Both the position numbers and the translations under genes were made by a program. Positions 1 to 7,360 of a stretch of DNA of 64,000 bases are shown here, piece by piece. The notes under the pieces were generated by a model. That model did not search any database, was not told the origin of the DNA, and worked only from the letters and a program-made list of their open reading frames with translations. How positions within the stretch are numbered: the first letter of the stretch is position 1; every line of letters begins with the position of its first letter. The stretch is from assembly GCA_041396965.1 (NCBI GenBank), contig JAWKXN010000001.1, positions 1,674,001-1,738,000 of the forward strand, given 5' to 3'. This DNA is from Rickettsiales bacterium. Lineage in GTDB: Bacteria; Pseudomonadota; Alphaproteobacteria; Rickettsiales; SXRF01.

Positions 1-2
1 TG

Positions 3-28
3 CCTGATACCCAAATGCAATCGCCATG
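3..28 (+). repeat. Dispersed repeat R1, partial copy
   Basis: This 26-base stretch matches positions 58569-58594 with a single mismatch (G at 17 against A). It is probably the edge of a longer element that begins outside the window, because the copy near 58.6 kb continues for about 80 more bases. Intergenic, not coding. Confidence 0.6.
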
Positions 29-51
29 CTTAATTTGTAAAATCTTTTATT

Positions 52-70
52 GCAAATGATTCTTATTCGC
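52..70. promoter_or_regulatory. Possible Fur-type iron box
   Basis: The 19 bases match 12 of 19 positions of the classical Fur consensus and form an imperfect dyad (GCAAATGAT / TTATTCGC type). It lies about 80 bp upstream of the DUF2061 gene and could equally serve a leftward gene outside the window. Based only on pattern; a Fur or Irr regulon search would test it. Confidence 0.4.
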
Positions 71-152
71 ATTATAATGAAAATATAAGACATTAAACTA
101 TAGTAATATAATATACTGTTTATCAATAATAAAATACGAATTAGGGGTAGTT

Positions 153-392
153 ATGAGCAGGTTAATATTTGAACACCAAACCACGATGAAAACCCTCACC
201 TACTGCCTGATGCATTTTGTAGTGGCGATTACCGTCGCTTATCTTTTAAGTGGAAACTGGGCGATTGCCCTGTCTATAGGCATCATTGAGCCGCTGGTAC
301 AAACCTTTTGCTATAACCTGCATGAACGTGGCTGGAAAAAAGCTGCCGATGGCTATCAGCGCAAATATCTCGGACTTATGATAACCAACTAA
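153..392 (+). CDS. DUF2061 family small membrane protein
   Basis: A 79-residue protein with two hydrophobic segments (about residues 16-33 and 36-52), then the family's LHERGWKK-like signature, seen here as YNLHERGWKKAADG. This matches DUF2061, a family of two-helix inner-membrane proteins with no known activity. The chosen ATG has a strong ribosome site (AGGGG five bases upstream); an internal ATG at 186 matches the usual family start and is the alternative. The only regulatory hint is the possible Fur box upstream. Confidence 0.75.
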   Translation: MSRLIFEHQTTMKTLTYCLMHFVVAITVAYLLSGNWAIALSIGIIEPLVQTFCYNLHERGWKKAADGYQRKYLGLMITN

Positions 393-433
393 TACTCAAC
401 AAAATAACCATAATCATTTGAATAAGAATTTCC

Positions 434-537
434 TATTTCAAGTAACAAGGCTACGACAGTAAGATCACCACTCACGCAACACCAGCAACGTATAAGCGCA
501 CATCTAGCTTTTCAAGAAAAAGCAGAAAGACTATAAG
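434..537. repeat. Intergenic repeat R2, copy 1
   Basis: This fills the gap between the DUF2061 gene and the FYDLN gene. It shares an ordered set of blocks with 48307-48420: AACAAGGCTRCGAC near the left end, then GYRTMTRAGCGCM-like, AGCTTTT and AGAAAGACYATA. Length differs by about ten bases and the middle is diverged. It is a dispersed repeat rather than a gene; no open frame is present. Confidence 0.5.
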
Positions 538-543
538 TTTGAG

Positions 544-996
544 TTATCTGTCCTCTTCATCATCCTCGTCTTCATCGTCCTCATCTATGTGATCTATAAG
601 CGTATCATCATCTATTGTTATATCATCATCCATCGGCTCTTCCGGCTCAACATCATCAAGCTCCTCAATATCATCAATATCGTCTATATCTTCCATTTCC
701 TCAATCTCATCCTCACCATCCGCCGGTATAACATCATCAAAATCCTCTAAATCAACCCCTTCAATATTCTGTGTGGATTTCTTAGCTTTTTTCTTAGCGT
801 CTTTACCCTGTTCAATTTTATTGTCACGGCTATCCGCATCCTCCGCGACCTTGCCTTTACGCCTTCCCCTGCCCTTAGTCTCACTACTATTTATAGTTCC
901 ACATTTCGGACATATGGCTGGACTTTTACCTAAATCATAAAATTTCGCGCTACAAGAAGAACAAACTTTTTTATTTCCTAAATCATTCTTATCCAC
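544..996 (-). CDS. TIGR02300-type FYDLN-acid protein
   Basis: A 150-residue protein. The N terminus holds a small zinc-ribbon-like module, CSSC at about residue 13 and CPKC at about residue 30, with the family signature KFYDLGKSP between them. The rest is a basic linker (KGRGRRKGK) followed by an extremely acidic tail of Asp and Glu from about residue 80 to the end. This architecture is known from alphaproteobacteria and its function is unknown. It is divergent from grpE, so the 170-bp gap probably carries promoters for both. The acidic tail suggests binding to a basic partner, which is inference. Confidence 0.8.
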   Translation of the reverse strand: MDKNDLGNKKVCSSCSAKFYDLGKSPAICPKCGTINSSETKGRGRRKGKVAEDADSRDNKIEQGKDAKKKAKKSTQNIEGVDLEDFDDVIPADGEDEIEEMEDIDDIDDIEELDDVEPEEPMDDDITIDDDTLIDHIDEDDEDEDDEEDR

Positions 997-1170
997 AAAA
1001 TATCTCCTTAAAAATTTCCCCTAATTATACTTTAACAAAATATTATCTAACTGATTAGAGACAAAATATTTTTTTGCAACATAATTTTATTACTTGAAAA
1101 ATCCATTTATGTTACCACATATTATTAACGTCTTATATATCCCAAATTTTGACTAACAAAGGAAATAGTA

Positions 1171-1797
1171 ATGAATGATTCTAAAAACAATGAAAAAAAT
1201 GAACAACAGGCTGAAATACAAGAAGAAAAATCCGAATCAGCCATAGAGGCAGAAAAAAATGATACCGTTACCGACTTAAGAGACACAAAAATATCTAGAC
1301 TTGAGAAGGAATGTGCTGATCTTCATGACAAATGGGTACGCTGCGTGGCGGAAATTGAGAATATCCAAAAACGTTCACAAAAAGCTTTAGAAGATAGTAA
1401 TAAATACGCTATCAGTGGATTCGCTGGAGATATGGTTAATGTTTTAGAAAACTTAAAAAGAGCTTTAGAAATAATACCATCTGATGACGATAATGATGAT
1501 AACTCAAATAATGAACTACTTAAAAAGCTTGGTGAGGGAGTTGAGCTTACCATGCAAGAGCTAATTTCTATATTCAAAAAACATGGAATAGAAAGAATAG
1601 ATCCATTAGGCAAAAAATTTGACCATAATCTCCATCAAGCTCTTTCCCAAGTAGAGGATGATAGCAAAGAAAGCGGAACAGTAATACAAGTCCTGCAAGC
1701 TGGATATATGATAGCCGACCGCTTACTACGTCCGGCTATGGTAACAGTCTCAACCACTTCGGCTAAAAATAAACATAAGGTTGATACTACAGCCTAG
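1171..1797 (+). CDS. grpE: GrpE nucleotide exchange factor
   Basis: GrpE releases ADP from DnaK and so resets the Hsp70 chaperone cycle in the cytoplasm. The 208 residues show the usual plan: a charged, disordered N terminus (about 1-35), a long coiled coil (about 38-95, including KWVRCVAEIENIQKRSQK), and a C-terminal beta domain with the conserved FDHNLHQALSQVE and VLQAGYMIADRLLRPAMVTVS stretches. Start codon has AAAGGA upstream. No hrcA or dnaK is adjacent in the window and no CIRCE element was seen. Confidence 0.95.
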   Translation: MNDSKNNEKNEQQAEIQEEKSESAIEAEKNDTVTDLRDTKISRLEKECADLHDKWVRCVAEIENIQKRSQKALEDSNKYAISGFAGDMVNVLENLKRALEIIPSDDDNDDNSNNELLKKLGEGVELTMQELISIFKKHGIERIDPLGKKFDHNLHQALSQVEDDSKESGTVIQVLQAGYMIADRLLRPAMVTVSTTSAKNKHKVDTTA

Positions 1798-1922
1798 ATT
1801 ATAGAAAGTCGTGATTACAAATAACCAAGATCGTAAATAATATGTTGAGATAATCAATCCATATATTATAACTTGATTATATATTACAATCTGGAATAAC
1901 CTTCCACACAAGAAGGATAATC

Positions 1923-2795
1923 ATGCGTACCGATATAGCTTTTTCCTCAGACGACTCTCATCGTTTCCTACCATGGCTTATTGGTATAATGGTGTGTTTG
2001 GCTTGTCTTCTCTTATGCTTTGTCATTAGTATAAATAGTTGGATTAACAACCAGCATAATGATTATAGCAATAGTCTTACCGTCAACATTCCGGTAAAAG
2101 TTGGAGAGACAATTCCTCAAGAAAAAATTGATGAGATAGCAGAACTACTAAAAAAAAATCCAGCCATCAATAAAGTTAAAAGAATAGAGAAAGACGAGCT
2201 GCAAAAAATGCTAGTGCCATGGCTTGGCGAAAATATGGCACAATCTGAATTACCCCTGCCAATAGTGCTGGATGTTGAGCTGTACAAAAACACCGATATA
2301 GACACAGAAGAGTTACAAAAAAATATAGATGATATAGTAGAGGAATCTGAGATTGATACTAAAGAGAACTGGGTAAAAGCATTTATAAATTTTTCCTCCA
2401 CTATTCGCCTGATAATGATAATATTCGCTTCTCTTATTATAGTATCTATTGGGCTTATGATTTCTTTCACCTCCCGTGCCTCCTTGCACCTACATAACAA
2501 AGCGGTGAGATTATTACATTCCACCGGCGCTGAGGATAAATATATAACAAAACAATTTCAGTATGAGGCGTTTCTACTTACCATGCGTGGAACAATAGCG
2601 GGATGCTTCATAATAGCTCTAGTATTCTGGGCTATAGATTATTACATAACATCTCTTAATAATCCTGCCATACCCTCTCTTGATATGGGAACGACTCATA
2701 TCAAAATAATTATATTATTCGCGATAAGTTGTGGCGTTGTATCACTAATGTCCGCGAGAATATCAGTTATGAAACAGCTCAAAAAAATGTTATGA
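1923..2795 (+). CDS. ftsX: FtsX-like cell division ABC permease
   Basis: A 290-residue protein with one N-terminal membrane helix (about 18-40), an extracytoplasmic domain (about 45-155, with the INKVKRIEKDEL motif region), and three C-terminal helices (about 160-185, 222-242, 258-280). This is the FtsX plan: with the ATPase FtsE it activates cell-wall hydrolases at division. The start has GAAGGA eight bases upstream. FtsE normally lies directly upstream in an operon; here the upstream gene is grpE, so ftsE must be elsewhere. Its stop overlaps the next start as ATGA. Confidence 0.85.
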   Translation: MRTDIAFSSDDSHRFLPWLIGIMVCLACLLLCFVISINSWINNQHNDYSNSLTVNIPVKVGETIPQEKIDEIAELLKKNPAINKVKRIEKDELQKMLVPWLGENMAQSELPLPIVLDVELYKNTDIDTEELQKNIDDIVEESEIDTKENWVKAFINFSSTIRLIMIIFASLIIVSIGLMISFTSRASLHLHNKAVRLLHSTGAEDKYITKQFQYEAFLLTMRGTIAGCFIIALVFWAIDYYITSLNNPAIPSLDMGTTHIKIIILFAISCGVVSLMSARISVMKQLKKML

Positions 2796-3376
2796 AGATT
2801 ATCAGGAAACTGTTTATGGGACTGATTTCCGTATTCGCTTTGTGGTCTATCGGCTTAGGCTGGTTCAGTGCTCAGATCCCGTATGATGATGTAAATCTTT
2901 CCACCGATAACTCAAAAATAATCGTTGTCTTTACCGGCGATAGCGGCAGACTGGAATACGCTCTTAACTTGCTTGCTGAAGAGAAGGGAAAAATCTTGTT
3001 TATAAGCGGAGTTGGTAAAAGAGCTACCATAAACGATATAATGCGTTATACACCCAAAGAAATTAACAAAAAAATTGATAAATCACTCATATATATAGGT
3101 TATGAGGCAGAGGACACTATTGGAAATGCCATAGAAACAGCGAACTGGTTACATAAAAAATGGCATGATGATAAAAATAAAAAACTAAATAGGAAGGAAA
3201 TAATATTGGTGACATCAAATTATCATATGCCAAGAAGCCTATTTGAGTTATCAAAAGCGATGCCTGACGTAAATTTAATTCCAGCTCCAGTGATAAACAA
3301 AAGCTACCTTCCTATAATATCAGAATATAATAAATATATAGCGAGCAATATAAAACACCTAATGAACAAAAACTAG
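2792..3376 (+). CDS. DUF218/YdcF-like family protein
   Basis: A 194-residue protein starting at the ATG that overlaps the ftsX stop (ATGA), so the two are translationally coupled. An N-terminal membrane segment (about residues 8-25) is followed by a DUF218-type fold: IIVVFTGDSGRLEYAL, then LIYIGYEAEDTIGNA, and LVTSNYHMPRS near the C-terminal third, which matches the family's conserved SxxHMxRS motif. Members such as SanA, ElyC and YdcF are envelope-linked; the substrate is unknown. The pairing with ftsX and plsC occurs in other alphaproteobacteria as I recall and suggests an envelope role. Confidence 0.75.
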   Translation: MKIIRKLFMGLISVFALWSIGLGWFSAQIPYDDVNLSTDNSKIIVVFTGDSGRLEYALNLLAEEKGKILFISGVGKRATINDIMRYTPKEINKKIDKSLIYIGYEAEDTIGNAIETANWLHKKWHDDKNKKLNRKEIILVTSNYHMPRSLFELSKAMPDVNLIPAPVINKSYLPIISEYNKYIASNIKHLMNKN

Positions 3377-3390
3377 CCAAAGACTGAATA

Positions 3391-4185
3391 ATGGATAATA
3401 CTGATAACAACCTACCACCAATAAAAATAACTCCTCTTATTTTTATAAAGTCCTTGCTGTTTAACATTTCCTTTTTTAGCTGGGCGATAATCTGTTCGCT
3501 ACTACTTTCACCACTTTTTATAGTCTCTGCGCGCGCCTCCCAACTTTCTGGCAAGCCATGGGGATTAGTGTCACTATTTTTCGCTAGAATATTTTGCGGA
3601 ATAAAATATGAGATACGTGGCCGTGAGAATATGAAGAATTATCCAGTAATATACGCGTCTAAACATCAATCAGCGTGGGATACTATAATATTCCTAATAT
3701 TGTTTCCCCGTGTCGCTTATGTTCTAAAAAAAGAGCTATTACGCCTTCCCTTGTGGGGTTGGTATCTATGGCGCATGAAAATGATCGCTATTGATAGAAG
3801 CGCTGGTGCCAGCAGTATAAAAAAATTAATAAAAGAAAGCAAAGAAGCTATAGAGGAAAAACGCCCTATAGTAATTTTCCCAGAAGGCACTAGAGTTAAG
3901 CCAAATTCTGTCCCAGACTACCAACCAGGGATTACCGCCATGTACTCTTCCCTTAAAGTACCAGTAGTGCCAGTTGCCTTAAATTCCGGTGTATATTGGG
4001 GGAAAAACGCGTTTTTTAAGCGTAGTGGCACTATAATAATAGAGTTTTTACCAGAAATACCAGCGAATCTTAATAAAAAAGAATTTATTAACAGGCTAAA
4101 AAATGATATAGAATTAGTAAGCGGTAAATTAATTGAGGAAGCCAAGCAAACTATAGAAAATGCTACAGGAGGGAAAAATGGATAA
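3391..4185 (+). CDS. plsC: 1-acylglycerol-3-phosphate acyltransferase
   Basis: PlsC adds the second acyl chain to lysophosphatidic acid, giving phosphatidic acid for membrane phospholipids. The 264-residue protein has a membrane helix at about 22-48, the catalytic HX4D motif (KHQSAWDT, His92 and Asp97), and the substrate-binding FPEGTR motif at 163-168. Family length is typical. The gene follows the DUF218 gene by 14 bases and overlaps the Sel1 gene by eight bases, so all belong to one operon. Substrate specificity within the LPLAT family cannot be read from the sequence. Confidence 0.88.
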   Translation: MDNTDNNLPPIKITPLIFIKSLLFNISFFSWAIICSLLLSPLFIVSARASQLSGKPWGLVSLFFARIFCGIKYEIRGRENMKNYPVIYASKHQSAWDTIIFLILFPRVAYVLKKELLRLPLWGWYLWRMKMIAIDRSAGASSIKKLIKESKEAIEEKRPIVIFPEGTRVKPNSVPDYQPGITAMYSSLKVPVVPVALNSGVYWGKNAFFKRSGTIIIEFLPEIPANLNKKEFINRLKNDIELVSGKLIEEAKQTIENATGGKNG

Positions 4186-4735
4186 TAATAAACACAGTAA
4201 TAAATATAAAAAGGTTAGTATATTATCTATAATCGCGGCGGCTTTATTATGTATCACGTCACAGTCCACATTTGCCTCTACCTTCACATATAATCTATTA
4301 AAAAGCATGGCGGATAAAGGTGACACACAAGCACAGACCGCTATCGGCGCAATGTACGCGACAGGTAGAGAAGTTGACAAAAATACTAACGAGGCCATTA
4401 AATGGTTCTTAAAAGCCGCGCAAGCCGGAGATCCAAAAGCAAAACAATTGCTCGGTCTAACCTATTATAGCAATAAAGACTACACAAACGCCCTTAAATG
4501 GCTTAACATAACAGCGAAAGAAGGGGATATTAAATCACAAGAGATGCTCGGTATGCTCTATAACGGCAATATGGGAATACCAAGAGACCCTAAACTTGCT
4601 TATGATTGGTTCAGCGTAGCGAAAAAACAAGATAGTAAACTCGCCGATTTTTATCTTAAACAATTAGAAAAAGAGTTGTACGGTAAGCCTCTTGATGTAC
4701 AGATAAAAGAAAAAATAGCGAAATCTAAAAAATAA
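4178..4735 (+). CDS. Sel1-repeat exported protein
   Basis: A 185-residue protein starting at 4178, chosen because AGGAGGG lies five bases upstream; an ATG at 4160 is in frame but poorly placed. The N terminus is a basic stretch followed by a hydrophobic segment ending SQSTFAST, which looks like a signal peptide. Two to three Sel1/TPR-like repeats follow (AQTAIGAMYATGREVDKN..A.KWFLKAAQAG; SQEMLGMLYNGNMGIPRD..AYDWFSVA). Such proteins are scaffolds for protein contacts. It abuts rph (stop TAA directly followed by ATG). Partner unknown. Confidence 0.8.
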   Translation: MDNNKHSNKYKKVSILSIIAAALLCITSQSTFASTFTYNLLKSMADKGDTQAQTAIGAMYATGREVDKNTNEAIKWFLKAAQAGDPKAKQLLGLTYYSNKDYTNALKWLNITAKEGDIKSQEMLGMLYNGNMGIPRDPKLAYDWFSVAKKQDSKLADFYLKQLEKELYGKPLDVQIKEKIAKSKK

Positions 4736-5467
4736 ATGCGACCATCCAAGAGAAAAAATGATGAACTGCGGGAGTTTTCCATAACTCCTAACGTAAGCCG
4801 TAACGCTGAAGGCTCCTGCTTGATAAAATGCGGCAGCACACACGTTATATGCACAGCCAGCGTAGAGGAGGAAGTCCCACGTTTTCTCAGGAAAACCGGC
4901 AAAGGTTGGATAACCGCCGAATATGGAATGCTGCCACGCTCAACCGGAAGCCGGATGGCAAGAGAGGCGGCAAAGGGCAAACAATCTGGCAGGACACAGG
5001 AAATACAACGACTTATCGGCAGAAGCCTACGTTCAGTGGTAAATTTAGAGCTTCTTGGAGAAAGACAAATAATAATAGATTGCGACGTAATAGAAGCTGA
5101 CGGCGGAACCCGTACCGCCTCTATTACCGGCGCATACGTCGCACTGTACCTAGCTATTGATAATCTAATGAAAAATGGTTTACTGAGCAAGTCCCCAATA
5201 ATTGGGCAAGTAGCAGCCATATCCTGCGGTATATACAATAACGAGACTGTGCTAGACCTTGATTACGCTGAGGACAGTAAAGCCGCTATGGACGCTAACT
5301 TTGTGATGACCGAAAAAGGTGGCATAATTGAGATACAATGCACAGCCGAAGACGAACCCGTAAGCGAGAAACAATTCACGCAGCTTCTTACCTTAGCCAA
5401 ATCTGGTATAACTCAACTTTGCGCGGCTCAGCTTGCTGCTATTACCACGCTACGCATACCCAAATAA
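4736..5467 (+). CDS. rph: Ribonuclease PH
   Basis: RNase PH trims the 3' ends of tRNA precursors by phosphorolysis in the cytoplasm. The 243-residue sequence is full length and carries the family hallmarks: MRPSKRKNDELREFSI at the start, GKGWITAEYGMLPRST, the RTQEIQRLIGRSLR phosphate-binding region, and DCDVIEADGGTRTASITGAYVAL. It starts on the base after the Sel1 gene's stop. rdgB follows 29 bases later, an order common in alphaproteobacteria. Confidence 0.96.
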   Translation: MRPSKRKNDELREFSITPNVSRNAEGSCLIKCGSTHVICTASVEEEVPRFLRKTGKGWITAEYGMLPRSTGSRMAREAAKGKQSGRTQEIQRLIGRSLRSVVNLELLGERQIIIDCDVIEADGGTRTASITGAYVALYLAIDNLMKNGLLSKSPIIGQVAAISCGIYNNETVLDLDYAEDSKAAMDANFVMTEKGGIIEIQCTAEDEPVSEKQFTQLLTLAKSGITQLCAAQLAAITTLRIPK

Positions 5468-5496
5468 CCTACTATAAACACAATATAACTATTAGC

Positions 5497-6129
5497 ATGC
5501 TAGATAAATTAGTAATAGCCAGTCACAATAAAGGTAAGATTAGGGAAATTTCCGAGCTACTTTCCTCGCTTAATATTACCGTATTATCAGCCGGAGAATT
5601 ATCTATTGATGAGCCAGAGGAAACTGGAAATAGTTTTGCCGAAAACGCTACATTAAAAGCTAAAAACACATCTGAAAAAAGTGGTCTTGCAGCTCTTGCT
5701 GATGATTCTGGAATCGTAATACCCGCCCTTGATGGAATGCCAGGAATATATTCCGCGCGCTGGGCTGGTAAGGATAAAGATTTTTCTGTCGCTTTTGAAA
5801 GAATAAAAAATGAACTCACCACAAAAGGAATAGATCCCGAATCCGGTGTGTCCGCTTATTTCGTATGCGTACTTTGCCTGTCTATGCCAGATAAAAAAGA
5901 ACATATATTTGAAGGCAGAATTGATGGAACTCTTACTTTCCCACCACGTGGCGAAAAAGGCTTTGGTTACGACCCTATATTTATACCAGATGGCTATGAT
6001 AAAACATTCGCTGAAATACCAGCAATTGAAAAACAGAGAATAAGTCACCGAGCTAAAGCTTTCGTGAAATTCCTTGAGTATCTGCGAGAATCTACCGACG
6101 AAAAAATAAATTTAACAGAAGAGGTATAG
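5497..6129 (+). CDS. rdgB: XTP/dITP pyrophosphatase (RdgB/HAM1)
   Basis: RdgB hydrolyses non-canonical purine triphosphates such as dITP, XTP and ITP, keeping them out of DNA and RNA. The 210-residue protein begins at ATG 5497 (MLDKLVIASHNKGKIREI, the family's SHNxGKxxE nucleotide site). The catalytic region LADDSGIVIPALDGMPGIYSARWAG and the C-terminal FGYDPIFIPDGYDKTFAEI and SHRAKA motifs are all present. The open frame extends upstream but that part overlaps rph and has no family match. The stop abuts the next ATG. Confidence 0.95.
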   Translation: MLDKLVIASHNKGKIREISELLSSLNITVLSAGELSIDEPEETGNSFAENATLKAKNTSEKSGLAALADDSGIVIPALDGMPGIYSARWAGKDKDFSVAFERIKNELTTKGIDPESGVSAYFVCVLCLSMPDKKEHIFEGRIDGTLTFPPRGEKGFGYDPIFIPDGYDKTFAEIPAIEKQRISHRAKAFVKFLEYLRESTDEKINLTEEV

Positions 6130-6681
6130 ATGAGAATTTTAGCCTTCGCCGCCTCTTACCGCTCTGATTCTCTGAATAAGAAATTAGTCGCACTTTTAGC
6201 GAAAGAGGCTAAAAGGATTGGTACGAAAATAGAGATAGCTGATTATGATGATTTTGATATGCCACTCTATAGGAACGATCACACTGAAATAACTCCTAAA
6301 TCAGCTAATTATTTTCTAAAGAAAGTAGGAGATTCCAACGGCATAATAATCTCTATGCCAGAATATAACCGTTCTATCCCCTCTTCCCTTAAAAATGTAA
6401 TTGATTGGACATCAAAAATAGATCGTACCGCTTTTACTGGAAAAACTTTTTTTCTTACATCAGCATCCGCTGGTATTTACGGCGGCATAACTGGCCTTAA
6501 CCAGTTAAAAACTCCGCTAGAAGCACTCGGTGCTATAGTATTCAATCAAACATTTACTACTATAGGTACTGAAAACGCATTTGACGGATCAGGAGATCTC
6601 GTTGATAAACAACAGCAGGATATGCTTTTTTCTATGATAAAAGATTATATTTCCTTTACCGAGAAACTTTCAGTAAAATAG
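6130..6681 (+). CDS. NADPH-dependent FMN reductase family protein
   Basis: A 183-residue flavodoxin-fold protein. It has the N-terminal FMN phosphate loop AASYRSDSLNKKL, the central SMPEYNRSIPSSLKNVIDW motif that is diagnostic of the family (chromate reductase, azoreductase and ArsH relatives), and a following LTSASAGIYGG loop. It probably reduces quinones or other electrophiles using NAD(P)H. Its start directly follows the rdgB stop, with GAAGAGGT as ribosome site. The physiological substrate cannot be told. Confidence 0.85.
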   Translation: MRILAFAASYRSDSLNKKLVALLAKEAKRIGTKIEIADYDDFDMPLYRNDHTEITPKSANYFLKKVGDSNGIIISMPEYNRSIPSSLKNVIDWTSKIDRTAFTGKTFFLTSASAGIYGGITGLNQLKTPLEALGAIVFNQTFTTIGTENAFDGSGDLVDKQQQDMLFSMIKDYISFTEKLSVK

Positions 6682-6735
6682 GAACGAATAACCATCTAAG
6701 ACAATAAATAAACCTGTATTAAAGAAGGAGATCTT

Positions 6736-7347
6736 ATGCTACCAATGCTACCAATTAAAAAAACTTGTCTTCTAACCTGCATGTCAGCTCTTGCCTTTAC
6801 TACAGCAGCATTTACCACTCCGGCTCTTGCCGCCGATAAATACGAGTTTGATAAATCACACACCAGAATCCTTTTCTATATAAACCATCTTGGATTTTCC
6901 GATATGGTCGGAGAATTTACCGACTATGATGGCTATTTTACCTTTGATGAAAGCAAGCCAGAAGAAAGCAGCGTAAATGTTTCCATAAACCCACTGTCAG
7001 TGCGTACCAGCAGTGCGGAACTAGATAAAAAACTACAAAATAGTGATTTTTTTAACTCTGAAAAATTCCCTAAAATAACTTTTACCAGCGATAAAATAGA
7101 AATAACCGGAAAAAATACTGGTAAAGTTCACGGCAAGGTAACCATGCTTGGTGTAAGCAAACCAGTAACACTGGATGTTACTTTTAATAAGGCGGCCACC
7201 AATTCCTATAGCGGAAAATATATCGCCGGATTTAGCGCTAGCTCAAAACTAAAACGTTCCGACTTCAAAATGAATTCATACCTTCCGGCGATCGGCGATG
7301 AGGTAAGAGTAGAGATACAAACTGAAGGAATAAAAACTGACAAATAA
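6736..7347 (+). CDS. YceI family periplasmic lipid-binding protein
   Basis: A 203-residue protein with a signal peptide (hydrophobic core about 10-30, ending PALA, cleavage likely before ADKYEFD). The mature part is a YceI lipocalin-like beta barrel: FDKSHTRILFYINHLGFSDMVG at the start, then KLQNSDFFNSEKFPKITF and GKVTMLGVSKPVTLDVTF. YceI proteins bind isoprenoid lipids in the periplasm. A strong AAGGAG site precedes the ATG. It sits 13 bases before the DsbD-like gene. Confidence 0.9.
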   Translation: MLPMLPIKKTCLLTCMSALAFTTAAFTTPALAADKYEFDKSHTRILFYINHLGFSDMVGEFTDYDGYFTFDESKPEESSVNVSINPLSVRTSSAELDKKLQNSDFFNSEKFPKITFTSDKIEITGKNTGKVHGKVTMLGVSKPVTLDVTFNKAATNSYSGKYIAGFSASSKLKRSDFKMNSYLPAIGDEVRVEIQTEGIKTDK

Positions 7348-7360
7348 GGCAGCAAGCTGA

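Noticed and set aside
2729..2791. N-terminal extension of the DUF218 protein
   Set aside because: It lies entirely inside ftsX in another frame; the ATGA overlap at 2792 is the typical coupled start.
5338..5496. N-terminal extension of RdgB
   Set aside because: This in-frame stretch overlaps the rph coding region and shows no family similarity; the ATG at 5497 gives the standard RdgB start.
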